DNA of 24,406 nucleotides from an uncultured Prevotella sp. (lineage in GTDB: Bacteria > Bacteroidota > Bacteroidia > Bacteroidales > Bacteroidaceae): the NCBI GenBank assembly GCA_900557035.1, contig USRA01000030.1:1-24406 (forward strand). Reading direction: 5' to 3'. Below, in pieces: positions 15,359-24,337 of the stretch. The position numbers and the translations under genes were made by a program. Numbering within the stretch: the first letter of the stretch is position 1; each line of letters starts with the position of its first letter. The notes below the pieces were generated by a model. The model did no database searches and was not told the DNA's origin. It worked only from the letters and a program-made list of their open reading frames with translations.

Positions 15359-16927
15359 TTATTTTGCTACGTATTTTTTGTTGTTGTAAACGTAAATACC
15401 TTTATTGAGTCCTTTGATATCTTCTGTTTGCGAATTGTTTCTTACAACTCGTCCGCCCAGGTCGTAAACATGATGGTCTGCTTCCTTTTTGGCTGTAGTG
15501 ATATTCCTGATGCTCGTTGCTACGGCATTGCATTGGTCATCCCATGACGAATCAAAATCCTTGAGCCATAGAGACCCGCTGCTGACCGTGATTTTGGAAT
15601 TATTCTTGAATATCAGGTTATCCACAAAGCGGATATCTATTCCTTTCTTTGCTGAAATCTGCACATTGTCGAGTGTGATGTTCCTGATATGGCTTTCCGG
15701 ACGGCCTATTAGGAAAATAGCATTTCCCGCACATACATCTGTGGTCTTTACATTCTGGAGCAAGATGCCGTTGTAGGTTGGGGTCGTGCTATCTACTGCT
15801 CTTGCATTCTCCTTATCTACCAGTGGGTCGCTATTATACTTCTTGTCGTAGAAGCAATCCATGGAGAATGGGTTCTTCACTTTGGTCATGGTGAAGTTGG
15901 TGAACCTGAAGTCTTCCTCACCACCACCACGGAGGGTACCATCCGAATTAATTCCTGTCTTGAGGCGGATACCGGCGGTAGTACCATTCATCGTGATATT
16001 GTCGAACCATACATGTTTGATGTTATGGGTATAGCTACCTATGGATGCACCATGACCTGTTCCGAAATAGCAATCCCATACATGAATGTACTGTGCATCA
16101 TTGTCGCAAACCACGTTATCATCTCCATTACTGATATTGCAGTTGTAGATGTTGACGTATGGTCCCCAGATGGCAACACCATCCGTATTATGAGAAGCTT
16201 TGCCTTTTCCTATTTCTGAGGCAGGCTCACTGATTGTAACGTCGTGGATGGTGGCATGGCTGGCCTTTCCACCATTACTGATGGTGATGTTGACACCTGG
16301 AGTGTTCTGGATCTTGAAGTTGCGAAGCAAGAAGCGCTTGCCTTGTTCGAAGCGGATCATAGCTCCAGGGTTGAAGGTCTCTTTATTCTCCTTTGCAAGC
16401 CACCAGCGGGCACCCTGTCCGTCGATGACAGATGTTTCGCCTTCACCTTCTATGACAATATCCGTGATGCCTTTTCCTCTGTTTTTGCAGCCAATGAAAA
16501 CAATCTTGCAATTTGGAGCCTTACCGTATTCCACTAGTTTCAATGTAGCATTAGCACTTAGGTGGAGGATGGTTTTCGACTTGATGCTCAGCACTTCTGT
16601 CTGGCTTGTCATCTGGTCTTTGCTGCCAAACATCCATGTACCGGCTGGTATTACGACCATACCGCCAGTAGCAGGGACTGCATCAAGAGCTTTCTGGATA
16701 GCTTTTGTGTTGTCTTCTGCGGATATAGAGGCTCCGTAATCCTTGATGTTAAAAGTATTTGCCGATGTGATTTCCGGCAGCTGTGGCAATTCCACGGCTG
16801 TCCAACCTTCAGGTGTGTTCTGTGCTTTTTGTTCAGCAGCCATACCTGTAAATGTCTGTGCCTTGCTCAAGTAAGGTACAAACATAAGTACTATGAGTAC
16901 AATTTTTCTGATCATTCTTTTATTCAT
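15359..16927 (-). CDS. Polygalacturonase-type glycoside hydrolase family 28 with T9SS-like C-terminal signal
   Basis: The 522-aa protein has a signal peptide (1-23, ending YLSKA) and a right-handed beta-helix. All GH28 catalytic signatures are present: NTDG (247-250), GDD (268-270), GHG (291-293) and RLK (321-323). The enzyme should hydrolyse alpha-1,4-galacturonic linkages in homogalacturonan or a related pectic backbone; endo or exo action cannot be told from the motifs alone. Residues 487-522 (HVYDLGGRVV, then GLNKGIYVYNNKKYVAK) resemble the C-terminal sorting domain of the type IX secretion system, suggesting surface display or release. It is the first gene of a two-gene unit with GH43, behind its own -7 box and a LacI-type site. 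Confidence 0.95.
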   Translation of the reverse strand: MNKRMIRKIVLIVLMFVPYLSKAQTFTGMAAEQKAQNTPEGWTAVELPQLPEITSANTFNIKDYGASISAEDNTKAIQKALDAVPATGGMVVIPAGTWMFGSKDQMTSQTEVLSIKSKTILHLSANATLKLVEYGKAPNCKIVFIGCKNRGKGITDIVIEGEGETSVIDGQGARWWLAKENKETFNPGAMIRFEQGKRFLLRNFKIQNTPGVNITISNGGKASHATIHDVTISEPASEIGKGKASHNTDGVAIWGPYVNIYNCNISNGDDNVVCDNDAQYIHVWDCYFGTGHGASIGSYTHNIKHVWFDNITMNGTTAGIRLKTGINSDGTLRGGGEEDFRFTNFTMTKVKNPFSMDCFYDKKYNSDPLVDKENARAVDSTTPTYNGILLQNVKTTDVCAGNAIFLIGRPESHIRNITLDNVQISAKKGIDIRFVDNLIFKNNSKITVSSGSLWLKDFDSSWDDQCNAVATSIRNITTAKKEADHHVYDLGGRVVRNNSQTEDIKGLNKGIYVYNNKKYVAK

Positions 16928-16955
16928 AAATTTTTAGGCTTATATTTCTGAATCG

Positions 16956-16963
16956 CAAAGTTA
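16956..16963 (-). promoter_or_regulatory. Candidate -7 element of the GH28-GH43 unit
   Basis: The minus strand reads TAACTTTG (TAnnTTTG), 28 bp before the GH28 start. No TTTG is found at the -33 position, which suits an activator-dependent promoter. The LacI-type site begins 42 bp upstream. Confidence 0.6.
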
Positions 16964-17005
16964 CAATATTTTTGCCGATTACTGATGCTGTCATAATATA
17001 AATTA

Positions 17006-17024
17006 ATACGAAAACGATTACGCT
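17006..17024 (-). promoter_or_regulatory. LacI-type palindromic operator candidate, copy 2
   Basis: On the minus strand the site reads AGCGTAATCGTTTTCGTAT. With copy 1 (13368-13386) it gives the consensus AGCGYAAWCGTTTWCGTRT. Its spacing to the GH28 -7 box is almost the same as that of copy 1 to its own. Confidence 0.6.
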
Positions 17025-17077
17025 TTTGCTTATGATGTGCTTGATGTTATTACTGGTCAGAAAGAGCCTTGTTTCTC

Positions 17078-17144
17078 TTTTTGCCTGGTAATGGCACAAT
17101 ATTGCCCTGGTAAAGGGCAATATTGTGCCATTACCAGGCAAAAA
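17078..17144. repeat. 31-bp perfect palindrome with a 5-nt loop
   Basis: Arms 17078-17108 and 17114-17144 are exact reverse complements around GGTAA. The flanks are T-rich on the 5' side and A-rich on the 3' side of either strand, so it is not an intrinsic terminator. It contains three TGCC/GCCC-TGGTAA-GGC mini-palindromes. It lies upstream of the GH28 promoter region. Confidence 0.9.
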
Positions 17145-17257
17145 ACGATATGTCGGGAGAAAGATTCCTACAGTACTATCCTAGTGATTCGCTCTATGGC
17201 TTTCTGCTGCATACGGAGAGTTTTGCTTGTAAAAATCCTACTCTCGGTTTCTCTCTT

Positions 17258-17384
17258 CACTCTTCACCATTTTGCCTGAAACCCCGATAAACACTGGGGG
17301 TATGAGAGGTGAAGAGTGGGTTACAACTCTTCACCTATTCAAATGCTTGTCTATGAGACACTTGTAGCGCTTTCGTGAAGAGTG
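17258..17384. repeat. Four alternating GTGAAGAGT / ACTCTTCAC copies
   Basis: Copies lie at 17258-17268 (CACTCTTCACC), 17308-17318 (GGTGAAGAGTG), 17325-17335 (AACTCTTCACC) and 17374-17384 (CGTGAAGAGTG). Orientation alternates, so neighbouring copies can pair: 17307-17317 with 17326-17336 is an 11-bp perfect hairpin, and 17258-17268 with 17308-17318 is an alternative one. The stretch 17145-17411 holds no credible gene; apart from these repeats I see nothing in it. Confidence 0.75.
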
Positions 17385-17411
17385 TTTTTGAGAGTAGCTG
17401 CTTGCGCATAA

Positions 17412-17448
17412 AAAAGTGTAATACTCAATATTAGAGCATTACACTTTT
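17412..17448 (-). terminator. Terminator of the first SusC/SusD/beta-helix unit
   Basis: An 11-bp perfect stem (AAAAGTGTAAT at 17412-17422 with ATTACACTTTT at 17438-17448) has an inner CTC/GAG pair and is followed by a T run on the minus strand. It lies 23 bp after the stop at 17471. Confidence 0.9.
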
Positions 17449-17470
17449 AATATTACTGTATGAACTTGTT

Positions 17471-19084
17471 CTATTCTACAACAATCCAACGTGGGTCTCC
17501 GTAGTTCTGATATTGAGAACGGAGAGCATTCTTGATGGTGAAGTCGCCCTTGGCAGCATCCTCCCACAACTCTGTTGAAGAAGCGCTCAACTCATCACCA
17601 ATCTCATAGCCTGAGTTCCACTTCATATCGTTGGTATAGAATGTACTAGTTATGTCCTGCTGACCCTTCATACTTACACCCTTGATGGTTGTATCGTCTG
17701 CAGCATAGAATGGACCAATCAAGCAGTTGCTCATAATAACCTTGGTATCTTTGAGCTTGTTGACATCGAACATTGATTTGCCAGTCTGTACGCTGTTGTA
17801 GATTGTACAGTGATCCAATGTGATATTCAGTTTCGCCTGTTTGGTATTGATGATAGCTCCAGCCTCAACACCTGTGAGGGTAGTGTTAGTAATACTGATG
17901 TCTGTAAGCGTCATCTTGGTCTGGTCTTTTGCATTGATCACACCATAGCTACCGATATTGCTGATAACACAGTTGTTGATGCTTACCTTACCTACCTTGC
18001 ATTCACTCTTGATGCTCTGGAAGCGGATAACACCACGTGTATCAGAGATGTTGCATTTCTCCATTTCAATTGCCTCAATGTTATTTGAACCTGAGATGTT
18101 CAAAATATAATTGTCTTTCTTGTTTTTGTTGACAAGATTGAGGTTGTAGAAGCGGATAACGCCACGATCTGTATCACTGTCAAACTTAGCACCTACGACG
18201 TTGAAGGTTGGTGTATTGTCACCGGCAGCACCCCAGAAGTAAACACTCTTGATATTGGCAGGGATGGTAGGAACCTTGTTCTTTCCGTCTGCGTCAAGTG
18301 GTGTCTGGTAGTTCAATCCCTGTGGGAATACGATGACAATCTTGTCGTTCTCGGCATTTGCCATGATGTCGTTGATGTCATCATTCTCAGAAAGAGTGAT
18401 GATCTGATAGCCCTCTGGGAATGCTTCGTTAGTCTTGAAGCTGTAAGTACCGCGTACTACATCGCCATTCCAGAGCTTCACCTTATATGAAGTGTTAGCC
18501 TCCAAGCCTCTGAGAGTAACCAAGCCAGCAGCTACTTCTGCAGCTGTTACATCCTGCTTCACAGAATCCTTGTCCTTGTAGATATAGGCAGCATCAATCT
18601 GCTTGCCAGCTTTGAATGCTACATCTGCAGTATTGGTTCCTGGTGTAACATCTGTGATGATCTGCTCAGACTTGGTCTTGAAGCTATACTTATCCAGATA
18701 CTTCCAGTTGGATGTCTTGCCCTCATCGTTCAAGCCACGCATACGGATGTAGTACTTGGTAGAACCCTGCAGGTCATAGATGGTATCTGGAGTAGAAGTC
18801 AATTCCTTGATGATGCTTTTGCCATTGGCGTTTTCAGCAACTTCATTGTTGAGCGTATCAGTACTGATTTCTACGATGTACTTTGTTGTATTTGGCATCT
18901 TCTTGAACTCTATGCCTACTCGGTCGTCCTGAGGAGTTACACTCAGTGAGGTGGTATGGAAGAGTCGGTCGTAAGATGCATCTACGTCCCAATCATTCTT
19001 GTCTGTACAAGAATTGAAAGAGATGGCAGCCAGGAGCGCTGTGGCTCCTAAGCATACCTTTTTAGTTATATTATTGATTTTCAT
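17471..19084 (-). CDS. Surface glycan-binding lipoprotein, Fn3 repeats plus beta-helix (DUF4957/DUF5123 type)
   Basis: The 537-aa protein has a lipoprotein signal peptide ending SFNSC (Cys26), two fibronectin type III-like domains (about 43-137 and 142-218, each closing with a YSFKT string), a right-handed parallel beta-helix (about 225-445) and a C-terminal domain ending YGDPRWIVVE. This architecture matches the DUF4957/DUF5123 proteins common in Bacteroidota pectin loci. It takes the SusE/SusF position, 36 bp after susD, as the last gene before a terminator. The likely role is surface capture of galacturonan-type glycan. The helix resembles polysaccharide lyase and GH28 folds, so weak enzymatic activity is possible, but I see no GH28 or PL catalytic signature. 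Confidence 0.87.
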   Translation of the reverse strand: MKINNITKKVCLGATALLAAISFNSCTDKNDWDVDASYDRLFHTTSLSVTPQDDRVGIEFKKMPNTTKYIVEISTDTLNNEVAENANGKSIIKELTSTPDTIYDLQGSTKYYIRMRGLNDEGKTSNWKYLDKYSFKTKSEQIITDVTPGTNTADVAFKAGKQIDAAYIYKDKDSVKQDVTAAEVAAGLVTLRGLEANTSYKVKLWNGDVVRGTYSFKTNEAFPEGYQIITLSENDDINDIMANAENDKIVIVFPQGLNYQTPLDADGKNKVPTIPANIKSVYFWGAAGDNTPTFNVVGAKFDSDTDRGVIRFYNLNLVNKNKKDNYILNISGSNNIEAIEMEKCNISDTRGVIRFQSIKSECKVGKVSINNCVISNIGSYGVINAKDQTKMTLTDISITNTTLTGVEAGAIINTKQAKLNITLDHCTIYNSVQTGKSMFDVNKLKDTKVIMSNCLIGPFYAADDTTIKGVSMKGQQDITSTFYTNDMKWNSGYEIGDELSASSTELWEDAAKGDFTIKNALRSQYQNYGDPRWIVVE

Positions 19085-19120
19085 ATAATATTCTGTATTT
19101 CTGAATTCTTGTTACGATGA

Positions 19121-21061
19121 TTACCAACCGTATGAGTTCTGAAGTGTACCGTTGGAATCGGCGATGGTTGAGTTACCGATAGGCATGATGTAGCGGTTCT
19201 TTACCTTTACGTCGTCTCCTACGAGACCATCGCTGATAAGAGGTAATGCAGTATCGACAAACTTGTCTGTGCCAGATGTGAGGCTAGCCTTTCCGAATGA
19301 ATCCTGGCTACCCTGGTAATCGGCAGCAGTCTTGCCTTCTGGCAGACCATACCATGTTACACTGCTCATATCAATCTGAGTCTTTGCCTCATCCTTATAG
19401 TTGAAGTAGAGCTTAGTCTGATACTTGCCTGCCTCAAGGTCTGCGATATACTGCTGCTTGAACTCCTTGATCTTCTCAACCAGAAGATTCCAGCGAATCA
19501 GGTCGTACTTACGGATTGTTTCACCTGCAAACTCCCATGCATTCTCCTGAACGAGGGCATCAAAGAAGTTATCTGCTGTTAGAGCATCTACGTATGCTGC
19601 AGCCTCTGTTTTGTGATTTGCATCGAAAGCACGGGTATGTACTTCCTTCAATGCCTCACGGGCTGTAAGGCCAGCATCACCGGTATAGTGAGCATCAGGA
19701 CCACCAGCCAGCTCATTCAAGCACTCTGCGTAGTAGAGCAATACCTGAGAGTAGCGCATCTTGACAGGGTTGATACCTGTTGTGTGCTTAGCAGTAGCCT
19801 TCAGGTTGTTTGCAAGCCATGAAGCACCCATCTTGCGGGCATCCCATTTACCGACATAGATTTCGAATGGGTTGTTACCCTTCATATTCTCCTTGGTTAC
19901 ACTGTTGTCGTCATCCTTGATTTCGATATTAGAGCAAGTAATGTCACGACGTGTGTCATTCTTGTCGAATGAATAGAGGAATGGAGCTGTGAGCTTCAGC
20001 TTACCTGATGAGTTGCCGTAACCGAACTTGGTTGTAACGCCGCTAAGACGTACGCCAACAGTGTAGCCTAACTCGCCACTTACATTCTCACCCAGAGGAA
20101 TCTCGAAGAGGTTCTCGTGGTAAGACTGGTCGAGCTTCAACTGGTTTACAAGCTCCCACTCATTCTCGAAAGATGGATTCAGAGAGTGAGTACCATCAGT
20201 AATGAGTGCTGTCCAGTGGCTGAGGGCACGCTCAAAGAGAGCCTTGCGCTCTGCTGCACCTGGGCGCTGGGTAGGGTAGGTAGCATCACTGTAGGATGCA
20301 GTCTCATATCCATCCTTTGCCTTTTCGCGGATTACATATCCTGCACGGGTCATTGCTATCTGAGCCAAGAGACCATGTGCATAACCCTTGGTTGTATGCT
20401 CTGTTGTATAGCCTGTAACCTTGTCTGCCCATGGCAAGTACTCGATAGCCTCGTCGAGGTTGTTCATCAAGGTGTCCAATACTTCATCACGATCTGTCTT
20501 TGCCATATATGCATTAGATAAGTCTGACTTGCTTGACTCCAACTTCAAAGGAACATCACCGAATGTACGAACCAGGTCGAAGTAAACCATGGCACGCAAG
20601 GTAAGAGCCTCACCCAAATAACGCTTCATGGTGTTTACCTCTGATTTGCTGCCTGAGTTGAGCAATGGGCTCTGGCGGATACCCTCAATGCAGAGGTTAG
20701 CGTCCTCGATAACCTTATACATGTTGGTCCACACCTTGTCAAGGTTGGTGAAACCAGGATCTACGTTGTAGTTCATCACACCACGATAGTTACCTGTAGC
20801 GTGAACGGTGGTATTGTCAAGAGCATCGATGAGCTCGCAGTCGGTATTCAGTCCCATTACGATACTGAAGTCCTGTGCGTATGTACGGTCATCAGACAAG
20901 CCACCATATATCTTATTGATTCGCAAACCTGTGTAGTAAGTAGAATTGTACACAGACTCAGTGTTCAGCTCTGATGGTGAAGTCTTATCCAGGAAATCTG
21001 AGCAAGACACCATGCTGAGCATACCCATAGTGAGTGCGAATGATGAAATGATCTTCTTCAT
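19121..21061 (-). CDS. SusD-like outer-membrane glycan-binding lipoprotein (first pair)
   Basis: The 646-aa protein begins with a lipoprotein signal peptide ending SMVSC (Cys20) and SDFLDKTSPSE, typical for SusD. Family marks include RYLGEALTLRAMVYFDLVRTF, the LLYYAECLNELA helix, ENAWEFAGETIRKYDLIRWN and the C-terminal RYIMPIGNSTI...NSYGW. It is expected to bind glycan at the cell surface and act as the lid of the SusC channel encoded 28 bp upstream. At 646 aa it is longer than the other SusD here (569 aa). Co-transcription with a beta-helix lipoprotein found in pectin loci suggests galacturonan-type ligands, which is an inference. Confidence 0.95.
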   Translation of the reverse strand: MKKIISSFALTMGMLSMVSCSDFLDKTSPSELNTESVYNSTYYTGLRINKIYGGLSDDRTYAQDFSIVMGLNTDCELIDALDNTTVHATGNYRGVMNYNVDPGFTNLDKVWTNMYKVIEDANLCIEGIRQSPLLNSGSKSEVNTMKRYLGEALTLRAMVYFDLVRTFGDVPLKLESSKSDLSNAYMAKTDRDEVLDTLMNNLDEAIEYLPWADKVTGYTTEHTTKGYAHGLLAQIAMTRAGYVIREKAKDGYETASYSDATYPTQRPGAAERKALFERALSHWTALITDGTHSLNPSFENEWELVNQLKLDQSYHENLFEIPLGENVSGELGYTVGVRLSGVTTKFGYGNSSGKLKLTAPFLYSFDKNDTRRDITCSNIEIKDDDNSVTKENMKGNNPFEIYVGKWDARKMGASWLANNLKATAKHTTGINPVKMRYSQVLLYYAECLNELAGGPDAHYTGDAGLTAREALKEVHTRAFDANHKTEAAAYVDALTADNFFDALVQENAWEFAGETIRKYDLIRWNLLVEKIKEFKQQYIADLEAGKYQTKLYFNYKDEAKTQIDMSSVTWYGLPEGKTAADYQGSQDSFGKASLTSGTDKFVDTALPLISDGLVGDDVKVKNRYIMPIGNSTIADSNGTLQNSYGW

Positions 21062-21089
21062 ATCTGTATTTATATTCTGAAAAGATTAA

Positions 21090-24000
21090 TTAAAATGTAA
21101 CGTTGATGCCACCTACGAATGTGCGGCTCTTTGGATAAGCTGCATAATCGATACCTGGGCACATTGGGTTGTTCTTGCTGCTTGTATCAACCTCAGGGTC
21201 GTAGCCCTTGTAGCCGGTGATGCAAAGCAAGTTGTAACCGGTAAAGTAGATTCGTACATTGCTGATGTGCAATGGAGCAATCCATTTCTTAGGGAATGTA
21301 TAACCTACTGTTACATTCTGCAAGCGAAGGAATGAAGCATCCTCTACAGCATAATCAAGAATGACCATCTGTGATACGGCTGCTGGGTTCCAGATAGACT
21401 TGCCCTGGTTGAGCTCGTTCAACTTGTTCATCACGCCTTCTGTACCACCATACTGGGCGATGATGGTAGGACTTACGCTTTTACCGAGGTTCAAACCTGT
21501 TGCAGGATCAATCCATGTATAACGATTCTCAAGACGGAAATCATCTACGAGGTTGTACTTCTTATTAGAACCTGAATAGAATGAGTTTGCCAACTTGGTA
21601 CCATTCACAATCTTGTTTCCAAGAGAGTAATTGAAGAAGACATTGAAGTCGAAGTTACCTACGTGTCCATCGAATCCGAAACCACCAGTAGTTGTAGGAA
21701 CGGTATTGCCAAGACGCTGCTTCAATGGTTTGCCATCCTCATCGCACTCTACCTTTGGACTACCAGGATAGAGACCGCCGAAGAGGGAAGAGCTGTTGTC
21801 TTTTACGCCATCAGCCAAAGCCCACTTACCTGTACCGAGGAGAACGAGATCGCCTGTTCCTGTTGCTGCATCATAAACAGTATAGAAACCATTGGTCTTG
21901 TAACCCCAGAGTTCGCCAAGACGACCGCCCTTCTCAATACGGAAGTCTTCGTACTTAGAGATGGTTGAACCACTCCAGTTACTGCTCTGCCATGAACCTT
22001 CGCCAGCCAGGTCCTTGATGCTGTTCTTGTTGTAAGATACATTGAAGTTGAAATTCAAACCGAAGTTCTTCTTGTCAACGATCACAGCATTGAGAGCCAA
22101 TTCCACACCCTTGTTTTCGGTCTTGCCGAAGTTCTGGAACTGATAGCTATAACCAGTGTTTGAAGGGATGGTTGTACGCATCAGCAAGTCCTTGGTTGTA
22201 TTCCAGTAGAAATCCAGAGTACCATTGATGCGGCCATTGAAGAAACCGTAGTCGATACCGAAATTACGGGTTACTGTTGTCTCCCACTTCAAGTCTGGAT
22301 TGTAGAGATATGAGCCATGCTCGAGCATATCGGCACGGTTCTCCGCCCAGAATGGTGGCTTTGCGGTGTTGCTAGCCATAGAGTATGTGGTAGAAAGCAG
22401 ACCTGAGTTGATACGGTTGTTACCCGCAGTTCCGAAGCTCAAACGAGCCTTCAAGTTAGAGAGCCAGCTGGAAGTGCTCTTCATGAATGCCTCATCAGAA
22501 ACACGCCATGCCAAAGCCAGAGATGGGAAGAGACCCCAACGGTGATCCTTACCGAACTTGCTGGAACCATCGGCACGCATGGTGAATGTTGCCAGATACT
22601 TGTCTGCAATAGTATAGTTCACACGACCGAAGAAAGAGAGAATGTTCTCTTCTGCCTTGATGTCACTCTCATTGTTGAGAGGAGTACCTGCTGCTGTATT
22701 TGCCAAAACCTCCTGGATAGTCATAGATGTTGGATATGCTACAGATGTGCTGGTACGTGAGACATCCTGACTGCTGCTCCACTCCTGACCCAGAAGTACA
22801 TTGAGGTGGTGGTTATTGAACAACTTGGTATTGTCGTATGTTACTGTATTTGCATTACGCCAGTTCTTGTTCTGCAAACGAATGAACTGTGACTGTGGCT
22901 GACCATTGAAACCATACTTTGAGTTGGTTGTTGCATTAGAACCCCAAACCTGATCGGTATTGTTGTACTTCCAACCATAACCGAACTCACTACGGAAAGT
23001 CAAACCCTTGAATGGCTTCCAGTTCAAACCTACGTTGTAGTTCTGTTGGAAACGCTCCTGATATTTATAGGTATCAGTGATGCGCTCTACAGGGTTGCGC
23101 TCAACAGATGTTGAGTTTTCTTCATCCTCATCAGCGTCTGTGAGTGGATAAACTGGCCAGAACTTTACGGTGTTGGCTACAGTAGAGTTAGCAGCATTGC
23201 TTTCATTAGTGTCGGCACCACCATTCAAGCCGTCAAGTTTGGTATAAGCCATACGGGCATTGAAGTCGAGAGTCAACCACTTGTTCAAGTTGGCGTTGAT
23301 CTTGGCATTTACATTGTTCTTTGCATAGCCAGAACCAAGCATGATGCTCTTCTCATCGTTATGAGAGAAACCTACATTATACTTAATGTCCTTGGTACCA
23401 CCGCTTACGCTTACATTATACTGCTTCTGGTTACCAGTGCGTCCGAATACCTCATCCTGATAGTCAGTACCCTGTACAGACTTCCAGATGTCGAGATCGT
23501 CGTAGTCACCATAGTTTGTTGCTCCGTTCTCAAAGAGAGCGTATGCAAAGTTGTAAGGATCGAGAGTCTTGATCAGTTTAGTTACCTTCTTCAATCCGAA
23601 AGATGCGTTGAAGTTTACCTGAGTCTTGCCTTCAGAACCGCTCTTGGTTGTTACGATGATGACACCGTTGGCACCACGAGCACCATAGATGGCAGTAGAA
23701 GAAGCATCCTTCAAGACATCGATGCTCTGAATTTCGCTAGGAGCGATGTCGCTGATAGAGCTTACAGGGAAGCCGTCAACGATGTAGAGAGGTGAGTTGT
23801 CCTGTGAAAGGGAACCACCACCGCGCACGCGAATCTTAACGTCAGCATCTGGTGAACCTTCAGATGTGGTGATGTTTACACCTGCCATCTTACCAGTCAT
23901 CGCCTCGCTTACGTTAGATACCGGAATGTTAGCAATCTGCTTGTCGCTGATAGATGAGACAGAACCCGTAAGGTCCTTTTTTCTAACAGTACCATAACCG

Positions 24001-24332
24001 ATTACTACAACATCATTGAGGGTTGTATTGTCATCCTCAAGCTTGATGTCAATTGTTTCTTTACCTGCAACGCTTACTTCCTTCGCTTTCATACCAATGT
24101 ATGAAACCTTCAGTTTCTTGCTCTTGCCTTTTAAGCTCACTGTGAAATTACCGTCAATGTCGGTCACGCCACCATTGCCAGCTACACCTACCTCCATGAC
24201 AGATGCGCCGATGATTGGCTCGCCCGTATTGTCAGTAACAACACCCTTTACAGTTTGCGCAGAGACGCTTGTTACCATGAACATGAGCGCGCCTGCAAGC
24301 GCAATTTTCTTTCTGTTATAATTACCAGACAT
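21090..24332 (-). CDS. SusC-like TonB-dependent glycan transporter (first pair)
   Basis: The 1080-aa protein has a signal peptide (about 1-25, ending SVSAQ), a CarboxypepD_reg-like domain (about 27-100), a TonB-box region LNDVVVIGYG (105-114), a plug with PLYIVDGFP and DVLKDASSTAIYGAR, and an outer-membrane barrel ending FVGGINVTF. It takes up oligosaccharides with TonB energy and forms a pair with the SusD 28 bp downstream. It lacks an STN domain, so sigma/anti-sigma control is not expected. It diverges widely from the second SusC outside the family motifs, so the pairs probably take different substrates or chain lengths. A strong hairpin stands 5 nt before the start codon. Confidence 0.96.
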   Translation of the reverse strand: MSGNYNRKKIALAGALMFMVTSVSAQTVKGVVTDNTGEPIIGASVMEVGVAGNGGVTDIDGNFTVSLKGKSKKLKVSYIGMKAKEVSVAGKETIDIKLEDDNTTLNDVVVIGYGTVRKKDLTGSVSSISDKQIANIPVSNVSEAMTGKMAGVNITTSEGSPDADVKIRVRGGGSLSQDNSPLYIVDGFPVSSISDIAPSEIQSIDVLKDASSTAIYGARGANGVIIVTTKSGSEGKTQVNFNASFGLKKVTKLIKTLDPYNFAYALFENGATNYGDYDDLDIWKSVQGTDYQDEVFGRTGNQKQYNVSVSGGTKDIKYNVGFSHNDEKSIMLGSGYAKNNVNAKINANLNKWLTLDFNARMAYTKLDGLNGGADTNESNAANSTVANTVKFWPVYPLTDADEDEENSTSVERNPVERITDTYKYQERFQQNYNVGLNWKPFKGLTFRSEFGYGWKYNNTDQVWGSNATTNSKYGFNGQPQSQFIRLQNKNWRNANTVTYDNTKLFNNHHLNVLLGQEWSSSQDVSRTSTSVAYPTSMTIQEVLANTAAGTPLNNESDIKAEENILSFFGRVNYTIADKYLATFTMRADGSSKFGKDHRWGLFPSLALAWRVSDEAFMKSTSSWLSNLKARLSFGTAGNNRINSGLLSTTYSMASNTAKPPFWAENRADMLEHGSYLYNPDLKWETTVTRNFGIDYGFFNGRINGTLDFYWNTTKDLLMRTTIPSNTGYSYQFQNFGKTENKGVELALNAVIVDKKNFGLNFNFNVSYNKNSIKDLAGEGSWQSSNWSGSTISKYEDFRIEKGGRLGELWGYKTNGFYTVYDAATGTGDLVLLGTGKWALADGVKDNSSSLFGGLYPGSPKVECDEDGKPLKQRLGNTVPTTTGGFGFDGHVGNFDFNVFFNYSLGNKIVNGTKLANSFYSGSNKKYNLVDDFRLENRYTWIDPATGLNLGKSVSPTIIAQYGGTEGVMNKLNELNQGKSIWNPAAVSQMVILDYAVEDASFLRLQNVTVGYTFPKKWIAPLHISNVRIYFTGYNLLCITGYKGYDPEVDTSSKNNPMCPGIDYAAYPKSRTFVGGINVTF

Positions 24333-24337
24333 ACACT

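Noticed and set aside
17037..17279. Small open frames across the long palindrome
   Set aside because: They use non-ATG starts, and their coding runs through the inverted repeat; no family resemblance or promoter.
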